64,000 nucleotides of DNA, from positions 1 through 64,000 of the forward strand of contig NZ_JAMDHK010000020.1 in the NCBI RefSeq assembly GCF_024721115.1, written 5' to 3'. The DNA comes from Salipiger pentaromativorans (GTDB lineage Bacteria > Pseudomonadota > Alphaproteobacteria > Rhodobacterales > Rhodobacteraceae). Within the stretch, counting starts at the first letter, position 1, and each line of letters begins with the position of its first letter. This document shows, one piece after another, positions 54,412 to 62,155 of this stretch. The notes below the pieces were generated by a model, which was not told where the DNA came from, made no database searches, and was given only the letters and a program-made list of their open reading frames with translations. The translations under genes were made by a program, and so were the position numbers.

Positions 54412-54760
54412 CCTGATGTCCTCCCTGGGGTTGGAGGTTCGGGCCCTCCCGCCCTCCTCCGGTCCATTGTGATCGCTCTCGGCATCAACTGATAGCCTGA
54501 AAGCAATATATTGATAGCATCAGTGAACATAGCTGGCAAGTGGCGGCATGCACCGAATGCGCCCCCCGGTCAGAAAAACCGCCCCTCCGCAAACCCGCGC
54601 GACCAAAACCGAAAAGGGCAGAGACGCCACGCGCCCTGCCCCTCTCGATTTCGATTTCCCAAAGAAACGCCCCCCGCATCCCGGCGCCGGACGGCGCCAC
54701 CGCATCAGAGGGGCAAGATTGGCGCGCGACCACCCCGCAGGGGCGGCCGCGCGACGGCGT
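54412..54760. promoter_or_regulatory. Promoter region of the third TRAP operon
   Basis: A 349-base gap. TGATAGC occurs twice in direct orientation, at 54490-54496 and 54512-54518 (22 bases, two helical turns apart), in an AT-rich setting (AATATATTGATAGC). The same TTGATAGC string is found before the LysR gene at 46444, so both may be LysR sites. The left part of the gap holds the terminator of the molybdoenzyme operon. Confidence 0.45.
54612..54641 (-). terminator. Rho-independent terminator of the periplasmic oxidation operon
   Basis: On the minus strand GGGCAG (54641-54636) and CTGCCC (54621-54616) form a stem followed by TTTT (54615-54612). It is about 120 bases past the molybdenum-subunit stop. 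Confidence 0.5.
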
Positions 54761-56941
54761 TCAGGCGAAGGTCACGCCGTTCTCCGCCATCGGCAGCACC
54801 GTCACCAGCCTGCCCCCCGGCAGCGCCGCGATGGCATTGGCCAACGCCGGGCCCGCGGGCGGAACCGCCGGTTCGCCCACCCCGGTGGGCGCCGCCGCCG
54901 AAGGCACGATGACCACCTCGATGGCCTTGATGTCGGAGATGCGCAGCGGCTCGTAATCGGGGAAGTTCACCTGCTGCACCTCCCCGCCCTCGAAGGTCAC
55001 CGCATTGCGCATCACCGCGCCAAGCCCGTAGCCGATGCCGCTTTCCATCTGCGCCTTCACCACATCCGGGTTGACCGCCAGGCCGCAATCCACGGCACAG
55101 ACCACCCGCTCGATCTGGATCCGCCCGTCGCTCTGCGAGATCTCGACCACCTCGGCGACATAGGTCTCGAAGGACTTGTGCGCCGCGATCCCGCGCGCGC
55201 GCCCCTCGGGCAACGGGTCGTCCCAGCCGGCGGCCTCGGCCGCCGCCCGCAACACCCCGGCCATGCGCCTCTGATCCGGGGCGTCGCCGGTCAGATGCTT
55301 CAGCCGGAACGCCAGCGGATCCTCTCCGGCGGCGCGCGCCGCCTGATCCATCATCGTCTCCATCACATAGCCGGTGTGGTTATGCCCGACCGAACGCCAC
55401 CACAGCACCGTGCTGAGCGGCGCGCTGTCGGTGAGCCCGACAAACATCCCGCCGATGCGATACGGCGTGTCCCGCGTGCCCTCGACCGAGGTCGGATCGA
55501 CCCCGCCTTCCTGCACCATGCCGCCTTCAAAGGGCGTGCCCTTGATGATCGACTCGCCCGCGACGCGGTGATCCCAGCCGGCAATGGCCCCGCTCTCGTC
55601 GAGACCGATACGCACCTTATGCGCCACCGCCGGGCGATAATAACCGCCGCGCACATCGTCCTCGCGCGAGAACACCAGCTTTACCGGGCGGGACCGGTCG
55701 GTCAGCGCAAAGGCTTGCGCCGCCTCCACGGGATAATCCGCATCGGTGTTCGACCGGCGCCCAAAGGAGCCGCCGGCGAACATCGTGTTGATGCGCACCT
55801 TGCCCGGCTCGAGCCCCAGCGCCCCCGCCACCATCGCCTGCACCAGCGTCTGGAACTGGCAGCCATCGTGCAGGATCACCCCGCCATCCGCCGTCGGTTC
55901 GATGGTGCAGTTGACCGGCTCCATGGGCGCATGGGCAAGGTTCGGAAAGAAGAACTCCGCCTCCACCTGCCTCGGCGCGCCCGCCACCGCAGCGGCGATC
56001 TCGGTCATGGGCCGGTCGGCCCGCGCCTCATAGGCGGGTGCCGCGCTCACCATCGCCGACAGCTCGGCGCGCAGATCGGCCTGACTGCGCGCCTCGGCGC
56101 CGGACAGGTCCCACTCGGCGGCGATCGCTTCGCGCGCCTGGAACGCCGCCCAGGTATGCTCGGCAAAGACGACAACCCCGCCGACGCCCTCTTTCGCCTC
56201 GATGAAGCCCGGCACGGCAGCGGCCGCCGCCGCATCGAACCCGGTCAGCACCGCGCCCTTGCGCGGCGGGCGCAGGATCACCGCCACCATCTGGTTCGGC
56301 AGGTGAACGTCCATGCCATATTGCGCGCTGCCGTCGATCTTGGCGGGCGTGTCGGTCCGGCGCAGGTCCGGGTTGCCGATCAGCCGGAACTGCGCCGGAT
56401 CCTTCAGCGGCGGATCCTCCGGCAGCACCATCGCGCTGGCGGTCTCGACAAACGCGCCCATGCCCTCCGACCGGCCATGCCCGGAAATCGTGCCGTTCTC
56501 GAGCGTCAGCTCCGCCACCGGCACCGCCCAGTCCTGCGCGGCCGCCTGCAACAGAACCGCGCGCGCAGCGGCCCCCGCCTTGCGGTATTGCAGGAAGGAA
56601 TTGGACAGCGCGGTCGACCCGCCGGTAAGCTGCACGCCAAAGAGCGTATTGGCGTAATGTTCATTGTCCGCCGGCGCGAACTCCACCCGGATGCCCGACA
56701 GATCGCTGCCCAGCTCCTCGGCCACCAGCGTCGGCAGCCCGGTCGCGGGCCCCTGCCCCATCTCCAGATGTTTGACGAGCACCGTCACGCGGCCCGTCGT
56801 GTCGATGCGCACGAAAGGCGTGAAATCGCGCGTCTTGGCCTGCACCCCGAACGCCAGCGCGCCTCGAGCATCGACCCCGATCACCAGCCCCGACGCGGCG
56901 GCGCCGGCAAGAAACCCTCTGCGGGAGGTTTTGACACTCAT
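54761..56941 (-). CDS. Molybdopterin subunit of a periplasmic aldehyde/heterocycle dehydrogenase (IorB-like)
   Basis: A 726-residue IorB-type large subunit. The N-terminus carries a Tat signal (SRRGFLAGAAASGL, about 6-19), so the folded enzyme is exported with its cofactor. Landmarks: LEMGQGPATGLPTLVAEELG, GGSFGRRSNTDADYP for the cofactor, and GVGEPAVPP with catalytic Glu690. Unlike the CoxL-type enzyme at 40986, this group has no FAD subunit and gives electrons to c-type cytochromes. Starts one base after the iron-sulfur subunit stop. With the upstream alcohol dehydrogenase and cytochrome, an aldehyde dehydrogenase role is the best inference (compare AldFGH of acetic acid bacteria). Confidence 0.92.
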   Translation of the reverse strand: MSVKTSRRGFLAGAAASGLVIGVDARGALAFGVQAKTRDFTPFVRIDTTGRVTVLVKHLEMGQGPATGLPTLVAEELGSDLSGIRVEFAPADNEHYANTLFGVQLTGGSTALSNSFLQYRKAGAAARAVLLQAAAQDWAVPVAELTLENGTISGHGRSEGMGAFVETASAMVLPEDPPLKDPAQFRLIGNPDLRRTDTPAKIDGSAQYGMDVHLPNQMVAVILRPPRKGAVLTGFDAAAAAAVPGFIEAKEGVGGVVVFAEHTWAAFQAREAIAAEWDLSGAEARSQADLRAELSAMVSAAPAYEARADRPMTEIAAAVAGAPRQVEAEFFFPNLAHAPMEPVNCTIEPTADGGVILHDGCQFQTLVQAMVAGALGLEPGKVRINTMFAGGSFGRRSNTDADYPVEAAQAFALTDRSRPVKLVFSREDDVRGGYYRPAVAHKVRIGLDESGAIAGWDHRVAGESIIKGTPFEGGMVQEGGVDPTSVEGTRDTPYRIGGMFVGLTDSAPLSTVLWWRSVGHNHTGYVMETMMDQAARAAGEDPLAFRLKHLTGDAPDQRRMAGVLRAAAEAAGWDDPLPEGRARGIAAHKSFETYVAEVVEISQSDGRIQIERVVCAVDCGLAVNPDVVKAQMESGIGYGLGAVMRNAVTFEGGEVQQVNFPDYEPLRISDIKAIEVVIVPSAAAPTGVGEPAVPPAGPALANAIAALPGGRLVTVLPMAENGVTFA

Positions 56942-56942
56942 C

Positions 56943-57404
56943 TCACGCCTCCAGAATTTCGGCGGCGCGCAGGATGGCGCCGCGTATACGCTGATAGGTC
57001 GCGCAGCGGCAGGCATTGCCCCACATCTGCGCGTCGATCTCTTCCACCGAGGGCGACCGGGTTTCGGTCAGCAGCCCCACGGCCTGCATGATCTGGCCGG
57101 ACTGGCAATAGCCGCATTGCACGACATCCAGCTCGCGCCAGGCCTGCCGCACGGCTTCGGCCACCTCGCCGCCGACCTGCTCGATGGTGGTCACCTCGCT
57201 GTCGCCGACATCCTCGATCATGGTCTGGCACGACCGCACCGGCATGCCGTCCAGATGCACGGTGCAGGCACCGCAGGCGGCAACGCCGCAGCCGAATTTC
57301 GTGCCCGTCAGCCGAAGCGTGTCGCGCAGCACCCACAGCAGCGGGGTGCCGGGCGCGGCCTCGACCTCCGACATGGTTCCATTGATCTTGAGCTTGATAG
57401 ACAT
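56943..57404 (-). CDS. [2Fe-2S] subunit (IorA-like)
   Basis: A 153-residue two-cluster subunit: Cys39, Cys44, Cys47, Cys59 in GCGVAACGACTVHLDG..RSC, then CGYCQSGQIM and NACRCATY for the second cluster. No signal peptide, consistent with export together with the Tat-signal-bearing partner. GGAGGAGCCCTGAAC precedes the ATG. It shuttles electrons from molybdenum to cytochrome c. Confidence 0.95.
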   Translation of the reverse strand: MSIKLKINGTMSEVEAAPGTPLLWVLRDTLRLTGTKFGCGVAACGACTVHLDGMPVRSCQTMIEDVGDSEVTTIEQVGGEVAEAVRQAWRELDVVQCGYCQSGQIMQAVGLLTETRSPSVEEIDAQMWGNACRCATYQRIRGAILRAAEILEA

Positions 57405-57479
57405 GTTCAGGGCTCCTCCTCCCCAGATCTTGCGTATCGGTGAAAATCGCCGGGCCCCGCCCGGGCCCGGCGGCAGCGC

Positions 57480-58745
57480 TCAGTTGAGCCGTGCGATTGC
57501 GGCCATGGTCAGGGTCGCGGGGCCCAGCGGCGGCCGCGGCGGCACATGGTGAACGCCGCTTTGCGCCGCGAAGGCCGCCACCTGTCCGCTCTCGAGCAGC
57601 CCGGTCAGCGCGGCATCGGCCGCCTGACGCAGCGCATCCTGGCGCGCCAGCACCGCAAAGCCGAGATTGATGCCCAGCGGATGCCGCCAGCTTCCCAGCC
57701 GCAGCCCCGTCACCGAGTTCTGCCGCCGATGGAAATCATAGGCCCCGACCTCGATCAGCGCGGCATCGGCAAGCCCGGTCTCCATCCGCCACAGAAAGCC
57801 GGCGCCCGGCGGCTCGGCCTGGGCATCGGCGCGAAGGTCCGGCGGCGCGCTCATCCGCACCACGAGCTGCGCGAGCGTGTTGCCCTGATACGCGAGCCGC
57901 AGCCCGCCGAGATCGCCCAGCCCGGCCGGATCCCGCTCGCCCGCCGAGGGCGCCAGAACCAGCCCCATCTCGGCCCGCCGGTAAGGCGCGGTCACCGCGA
58001 TGGGCTCAAGCGCGATCCGGTTGCGCCGATACCACTGATCCGGCTGGCCGAGCCATTCCGGCATCTGCCCGAAAGGCACAGACGGTGCGCCGACCGCGCT
58101 TTCCAGCAGCGGATGCGCCGGCACCAGATCGCACAGGCCGTAGCTCATCAGCGCCGCGGCCTCGGCGCGCGGATCGGTGCCGCCTTCCGCCTCGTACCAT
58201 GCGGCGGCAAACCGCAGGTTCAGCGCCTCCGCCAGCGCCCGCGACACCAGATAGTCGAGCCCGACACCGCCATCGTGCCGCCAGCCCGACATCGCTCCGC
58301 CATTGCGCGCCAGACAGACCGTCAGCACCCCCGGCGCCACCGTCTCCAGCGCTGCGGCGCCCTCCTCTTCCGGCACCGCCTCGTCTCCGGCCAGCGCCGC
58401 GCGCGCCGCCTCCGGCATGTCGCGGCTGCCGGCCTGGGTGGTGACATAGGCCCAGAGCGCCTCGATGTCGCCGGGCCGCAGCACATCGCCCCAGCTCGGC
58501 ATCCGCCCCTTGCCATCGGTGACCGACGACCGGAACCGCCCGAACTCCTCGGCCGGGAACTTGCGCAGATCGAACGAGGAATTGCCCGAATTCCGCATCT
58601 GCGCCCCGTGGCAGCGCGAACACATCCGCGAATAGCGCGACTTGCCCTTCGCAACCAGCTCATCGACGGACAGATCCTGCGCCATGGCCGGCGCTCCGAA
58701 AAGCGCCAGCAGGGCGGCCAGCCCAAGCAGAAGACCCCGGACCAT
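57480..58745 (-). CDS. Cytochrome c fused to XoxJ/MxaJ-like periplasmic binding domain
   Basis: A 421-residue exported fusion. After a signal peptide (cleavage near APAMAQ) comes a small class I cytochrome c: Cys42-x2-Cys45-His46 (CSRCH), a haem Met82 in GRMPSWG and LWAYV at the end (about 24-125). A linker (about 126-137) leads to a substrate-binding-protein-like domain (about 138-410) starting VLTVCLARNGGAMSGW, the pattern of quinoprotein-dehydrogenase-associated (XoxJ/MxaJ) proteins. The haem half should accept electrons from the adjacent PQQ enzyme and the J half is thought to bind or mature it. The ATG overlaps the dehydrogenase stop (TGATG). XoxG and XoxJ are usually separate genes. Confidence 0.88.
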   Translation of the reverse strand: MVRGLLLGLAALLALFGAPAMAQDLSVDELVAKGKSRYSRMCSRCHGAQMRNSGNSSFDLRKFPAEEFGRFRSSVTDGKGRMPSWGDVLRPGDIEALWAYVTTQAGSRDMPEAARAALAGDEAVPEEEGAAALETVAPGVLTVCLARNGGAMSGWRHDGGVGLDYLVSRALAEALNLRFAAAWYEAEGGTDPRAEAAALMSYGLCDLVPAHPLLESAVGAPSVPFGQMPEWLGQPDQWYRRNRIALEPIAVTAPYRRAEMGLVLAPSAGERDPAGLGDLGGLRLAYQGNTLAQLVVRMSAPPDLRADAQAEPPGAGFLWRMETGLADAALIEVGAYDFHRRQNSVTGLRLGSWRHPLGINLGFAVLARQDALRQAADAALTGLLESGQVAAFAAQSGVHHVPPRPPLGPATLTMAAIARLN

Positions 58746-60424
58746 CAGCGCGCCTCGGGCAGGGCAAAGGTCCAGATATTCGCGCCCGCGGGCACGTTCG
58801 ACAGCCGCTCGTCGCCGGAATAGAGCTCATAGGCCGCACCGCCGCCATTGCCGACGGTCACATATTGCCGCCCGTCCTTCTCCCAGGTGATCGGCTGACC
58901 GTTCACCGCCGAGCCGGTCTGATAGGACCACAGGGTTTCCCCCGTCGCGGCATCCAGCGCGGCAAACTCCCCGGTGGTCTCGCCGGTAAAGACCAGCCCT
59001 CCGGCGGTGCTCAGCAGACCGCTCCAACGCGGCGTTTCGGCGGGCTTGATCCAGGCCACTTCGCCCGTCATCGGGTCGATCGCGACGGTATCGCCGTTAT
59101 GGCCGTCCTCGGGCAGATGAAAGGCCATCTCCACCCCGAGATACATGGTGCCCGCGATATATTCGGGCTCCACCGGCTTGGAGGTCATCGGAAAGATCAG
59201 CGTGTTGATATAGACCAGATTGTCCTGCGGGTTGTAGGACATCGGCGCATAGTTCTTGCCGCCAAGGCTGCCCGGCGCGTAATCGGCCTCTTCACCGGCG
59301 ACCACCTTGTCATAGACATCCGTCACGATGGGCCGCCCGGTCTCCAGGTCGATGCCGGTGGCCCAGGTCACCTGCCCGTCCCCGGTCTGGAACGGGTTCG
59401 CCGCCAGCAGCGTCCCGTCGGTGCGGTCGAGCACATAGAGAAAGCCGTTCTTGTTGGCGTGCATCAGCACCTTCTGCCCGTCGATGTCGGCCAGAACCAT
59501 CTCGTTCATCGCGTCGTAATCGAACGGATCGTGCGGCGAGAACTGGTAATGCCACTTGATCGCCCCGGTCTTGGGATCGAGCGCCAGAACCGAGGAGGTA
59601 TAGAGGTTGTCGCCCGGACGCACCGAGGCGTTATAGGGCGTCGCGTTGCCCGTCCCGATATACAGCGTGTGCAGCTCCGGGTCGAAGGATCCGGTGATCC
59701 AGCCGCCGCCGCCGCCGTGTTTCCAGGCGTCGCCGCCGCCCTCCCAGGTTTCGTGGCCCGGCTCGCCCGGCCCCGGAATCGTGTAGGTGCGCCACAGCCG
59801 CTCACCGGTCTTGGCATCATAGCCGTCGATATAGCCGCGAATGCCGTAATCGCCCCCCGCCACCGGCAGGATCACCACGCCATCGGCAATCTGGGGCGCC
59901 GCAGTGAAGTTGTAACCGAGCTTGTAATCCTCGGATTTCGCTCGCCAAATCTCGTCTCCGGTGGCCAGATCCAGCGCCACCACATGGGCGTCGGGCGTGC
60001 CCCGGAACAGCATGCCCTCATAGATCGCCGCCCCCCGGTTATGCACACCGCAGCACAGAACCCGCGTCGCCTCGGTCGGATAATAGGTGAAGCTCTTCCA
60101 GAGCTGCCGCCCGGTGACCGCGTCGATGGCCACCGTCGCATCATGGGTCGTCACATAGAGGATGCCGTCATGCAGCAGCGGAAAGGTCTCGTTCGAGAAC
60201 TCGTTGGCCAGGCTCAGGGTCCAGGCCGGCGCCAGCGCCGCGACCGTCTCGGTATTGATCTGGTCGAGCGTGCTGTAACGCTGCTGCCCATAGCCCATGC
60301 CATAGGTCAGGATCTGGTCCGTGGTCGCCGCATCCCGCGCGAGATCGTCGGCGCTCTGGGCGCAGACCGGCCCCGCGAGGGCCGCCAGCGTCACGGCAAC
60401 GGCCAGTCGCTTGAATGGTTGCAT
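58745..60424 (-). CDS. PQQ-dependent alcohol dehydrogenase, lanthanide-type signature
   Basis: A 559-residue eight-bladed propeller quinoprotein of the methanol/ethanol family with a signal peptide (cleavage near PVCAQS). The vicinal disulfide next to PQQ is Cys124-Cys125 (VLCCGV). The catalytic Asp302 lies in SPHDPFDYD, and the residue two further is Asp304, the extra Asp that coordinates lanthanide in XoxF/ExaF/PedH enzymes and is Ala or Ser in calcium forms. No fused haem domain (length fits type I). GGGAGGAATTC precedes the ATG. Followed by the cytochrome-J fusion, its likely acceptor. The alcohol substrate is not evident; XoxF size is close to 600, so this is a shorter relative. Confidence 0.93.
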   Translation of the reverse strand: MQPFKRLAVAVTLAALAGPVCAQSADDLARDAATTDQILTYGMGYGQQRYSTLDQINTETVAALAPAWTLSLANEFSNETFPLLHDGILYVTTHDATVAIDAVTGRQLWKSFTYYPTEATRVLCCGVHNRGAAIYEGMLFRGTPDAHVVALDLATGDEIWRAKSEDYKLGYNFTAAPQIADGVVILPVAGGDYGIRGYIDGYDAKTGERLWRTYTIPGPGEPGHETWEGGGDAWKHGGGGGWITGSFDPELHTLYIGTGNATPYNASVRPGDNLYTSSVLALDPKTGAIKWHYQFSPHDPFDYDAMNEMVLADIDGQKVLMHANKNGFLYVLDRTDGTLLAANPFQTGDGQVTWATGIDLETGRPIVTDVYDKVVAGEEADYAPGSLGGKNYAPMSYNPQDNLVYINTLIFPMTSKPVEPEYIAGTMYLGVEMAFHLPEDGHNGDTVAIDPMTGEVAWIKPAETPRWSGLLSTAGGLVFTGETTGEFAALDAATGETLWSYQTGSAVNGQPITWEKDGRQYVTVGNGGGAAYELYSGDERLSNVPAGANIWTFALPEAR

Positions 60425-60469
60425 GAATTCCTCCCATGTCAGTCGGAGCTTTGGCTAGGCCGCTCCTGG

Positions 60470-60559
60470 TCAATGGACCGCCTCGGCATCGGGCACGGGA
60501 AAGCCGGCTGCCTTCGGATCGAAGGCATGCGCTGTCACCACGAATGTCGTATCCGTCAC
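60470..60559 (-). CDS. Putative 29-residue small protein upstream of the PQQ dehydrogenase
   Basis: A GTG-initiated ORF of 29 codons (MTDTTFVVTAHAFD then PKAAGFPVPDAEAVH) with an excellent GGAGGAG ribosome binding site 6 bases upstream, ending 45 bases before the dehydrogenase start. It lacks the Glu-x3-Tyr of the PQQ precursor PqqA, so it is not PqqA. It may be a leader peptide that couples translation, or a small accessory protein; I do not recognise it. Confidence 0.45.
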   Translation of the reverse strand: MTDTTFVVTAHAFDPKAAGFPVPDAEAVH

Positions 60560-60806
60560 GCCGTCTCCTCCAGACCGCGGCTTCTGCCGCCTGCGTGACA
60601 CGCCTCCGCTGGCTCAATCGCTTGCGCCGGACTTTTCTCCTCCCGAACGACGACGGCTCCGGTCGTTCACTCGCTTGATTCTTATCATTTGAGCAATGTC
60701 TTGTTAGCAGTCACGCAAATATCAGGCAAGACGCTTGTTCACTCGCCCGCGCGCGTCGCGGTCAGCCCCCTGCCCCGCCCTCTCGCGCCCAACGCCGGCC
60801 CCGAGC

Positions 60807-60822
60807 CTTTACATCTGTAAAG
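60807..60822. repeat. parS-like palindrome, copy 1
   Basis: CTTTACA-TC-TGTAAAG, 7-base perfect arms, about 150 bases before parA. It shares its TTTACA..TGTAAA core with a 16-base palindrome inside parB, and its 16-base layout matches the centromere sites of alphaproteobacterial repABC-type plasmids (GTTNNNN..NNNNAAC). Confidence 0.6.
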
Positions 60823-60894
60823 CGCGCCGCGGATCGGCTTGGGCAAGCCCCGTGACGGAGCCGAAATCAGACCCTGTTCCGGCAAAAAACCTTG

Positions 60895-60930
60895 ACTTGA
60901 GGTGGCAAATCACGGCCACTGACCTCAAGT
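60895..60930. promoter_or_regulatory. Inverted repeat upstream of parA (likely autoregulatory operator)
   Basis: ACTTGAGGT (60895-60903) and ACCTCAAGT (60922-60930) are perfect 9-base arms separated by 18 bases, 40 bases before the parA start. TTGACT overlaps the left arm as a possible -35 box. ParA proteins with an N-terminal HTH usually repress their own promoter through such dyads. Confidence 0.5.
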
Positions 60931-60970
60931 GGCGCGAAAAAGCCCACATTTCAAATTTTGAGGCAACCAG

Positions 60971-62155
60971 ATGATTCCAGTGACACCCATCGCGGCAGAG
61001 CGCCCCTCGGCGCTGGCGACCGACATTTCCGAGCGGCTGAACACCGCGATCCGCGAACATCTCCTTTCGGCCTTCGCCCCCGACAACACCAAGACGCTGC
61101 GCCGCTTCTCCGCCCCCGAAGCGGCCGAGCTGCTGGGCGTCTCCGGCCAGTTCATGCGCAAGATGCACGCCGAAGGCACCCTCCCCGAACCCGGCGAAAG
61201 CCGTGGCGGGCGGCGCTATTACACCGCGCAGGAACTCTGGGATGCGCGCGGCATCCTCGAACAATCCTCCCGCAAGAAGGGCCGCTACGTCCCCCGCCGC
61301 AGCGACGGCGAAAAGCTCCAGGTCTGGCAGCTCATGAACTTCAAGGGCGGCTCCAGCAAAAGCACCACCTGCGTTCACCTCGCCCATTTCTTCGCGCTCC
61401 GGGGCTATCGCGTGCTGGTCGTCGATCTCGACCCGCAGGGCTCGCTGACCTCGATGTGCGGCATCAGCCCCGAAATTGAATTCGACGGGCTCACCGTCTA
61501 TGACGCCATCCGCTACGACAATCCCGTCGCCATGTCCGAGGTCGTCGTCCCCACCTATTTCCCCGGCCTCTCCATCGCGCCCTCCCGGCTCATGCTGTCC
61601 GAGTTCGAGACGGAATCCGCCGTGCATTCCAACCCCGACCAGCCGTTCTTCCTGCGCATCCGCAACGCGCTGTCGCAGGTCGCCGACTCCTTCGATCTCG
61701 TCCTGATGGACAGCCCGCCGCAGCTTGGCTTCCTGACGATCTCCGGCATGGCGGCGGCAAGCTCGCTGATCGTTCCGCTCACCCCCTCCATGCTCGACGT
61801 CTCCTCGACCGCGCAGTTCCTCGAACTCGCCGGCGCCTATATGGGGGTGATCGAAGACGCGGGCGCGACGCTGCAATACGATCACTTCAAGTTCCTCATC
61901 ACCCGCGACGAGCCCACCGACGTGCCGTCGCAGCAGCTCACCTCCTTCATGCGCGCGCTGTTCCAGGACCGGGTGATGTCGGCTACCGCGCTCAAAAGCA
62001 CCGCCGTCAGCGACGCCACGATGCTCAAACAATCCATCTACGAGGTCATCCGCTCCGAGATGACCCGCGCGACCTACGATCGCGCCAAAAGCTCCATGGA
62101 CGCGGTCGGCAGCGAGGTCGAGCGCATGATTCACCAATCTTGGGGACGTTCATAA
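60971..62155 (+). CDS. parA: Plasmid partitioning ATPase ParA/RepA
   Basis: A 394-residue type Ia ParA. The N-terminal region (about 45-92: RRFSAPEAAELLGVSGQFMRKMHAEGTLP, then GRRYYTAQELWDAR) is a MerR-like DNA-binding domain, followed by the deviant Walker A KGGSSKST (125-132), VVDLDPQGSLTSM (Walker A') and LMDSPPQLGFL (Walker B). It positions plasmid copies by ATP-driven gradients on the nucleoid and represses its own operon. It matches RepA of repABC plasmids and the ParA of related alphaproteobacterial replicons. Stop overlaps the parB start (TAATG). Confidence 0.95.
   Translation: MIPVTPIAAERPSALATDISERLNTAIREHLLSAFAPDNTKTLRRFSAPEAAELLGVSGQFMRKMHAEGTLPEPGESRGGRRYYTAQELWDARGILEQSSRKKGRYVPRRSDGEKLQVWQLMNFKGGSSKSTTCVHLAHFFALRGYRVLVVDLDPQGSLTSMCGISPEIEFDGLTVYDAIRYDNPVAMSEVVVPTYFPGLSIAPSRLMLSEFETESAVHSNPDQPFFLRIRNALSQVADSFDLVLMDSPPQLGFLTISGMAAASSLIVPLTPSMLDVSSTAQFLELAGAYMGVIEDAGATLQYDHFKFLITRDEPTDVPSQQLTSFMRALFQDRVMSATALKSTAVSDATMLKQSIYEVIRSEMTRATYDRAKSSMDAVGSEVERMIHQSWGRS

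Larger units (their letters stand above)
60560..60970. promoter_or_regulatory. Divergent control region between the PQQ operon and parA
   Basis: No further gene was found. The AT-rich part at 60665-60746 carries the 10-base direct repeat GTTCACTCGC at 60665 and 60737, possibly activator sites for the leftward PQQ operon. Towards parA lie a parS-like palindrome (60807-60822) and an inverted repeat (60895-60930), described separately. No replication gene or iteron array was recognised here. Confidence 0.45.

Noticed and set aside
60470-60559. Small ORF considered as the PQQ precursor PqqA
   Set aside because: PqqA needs a conserved Glu and Tyr separated by three residues in its C-terminal half; this peptide has no Tyr.
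60436-60678. An 80-codon plus-strand frame between the PQQ and par loci
   Set aside because: Arg/Leu/Pro-rich, no ribosome binding site, no motif, and it lies opposite the small minus-strand ORF with a far better start.
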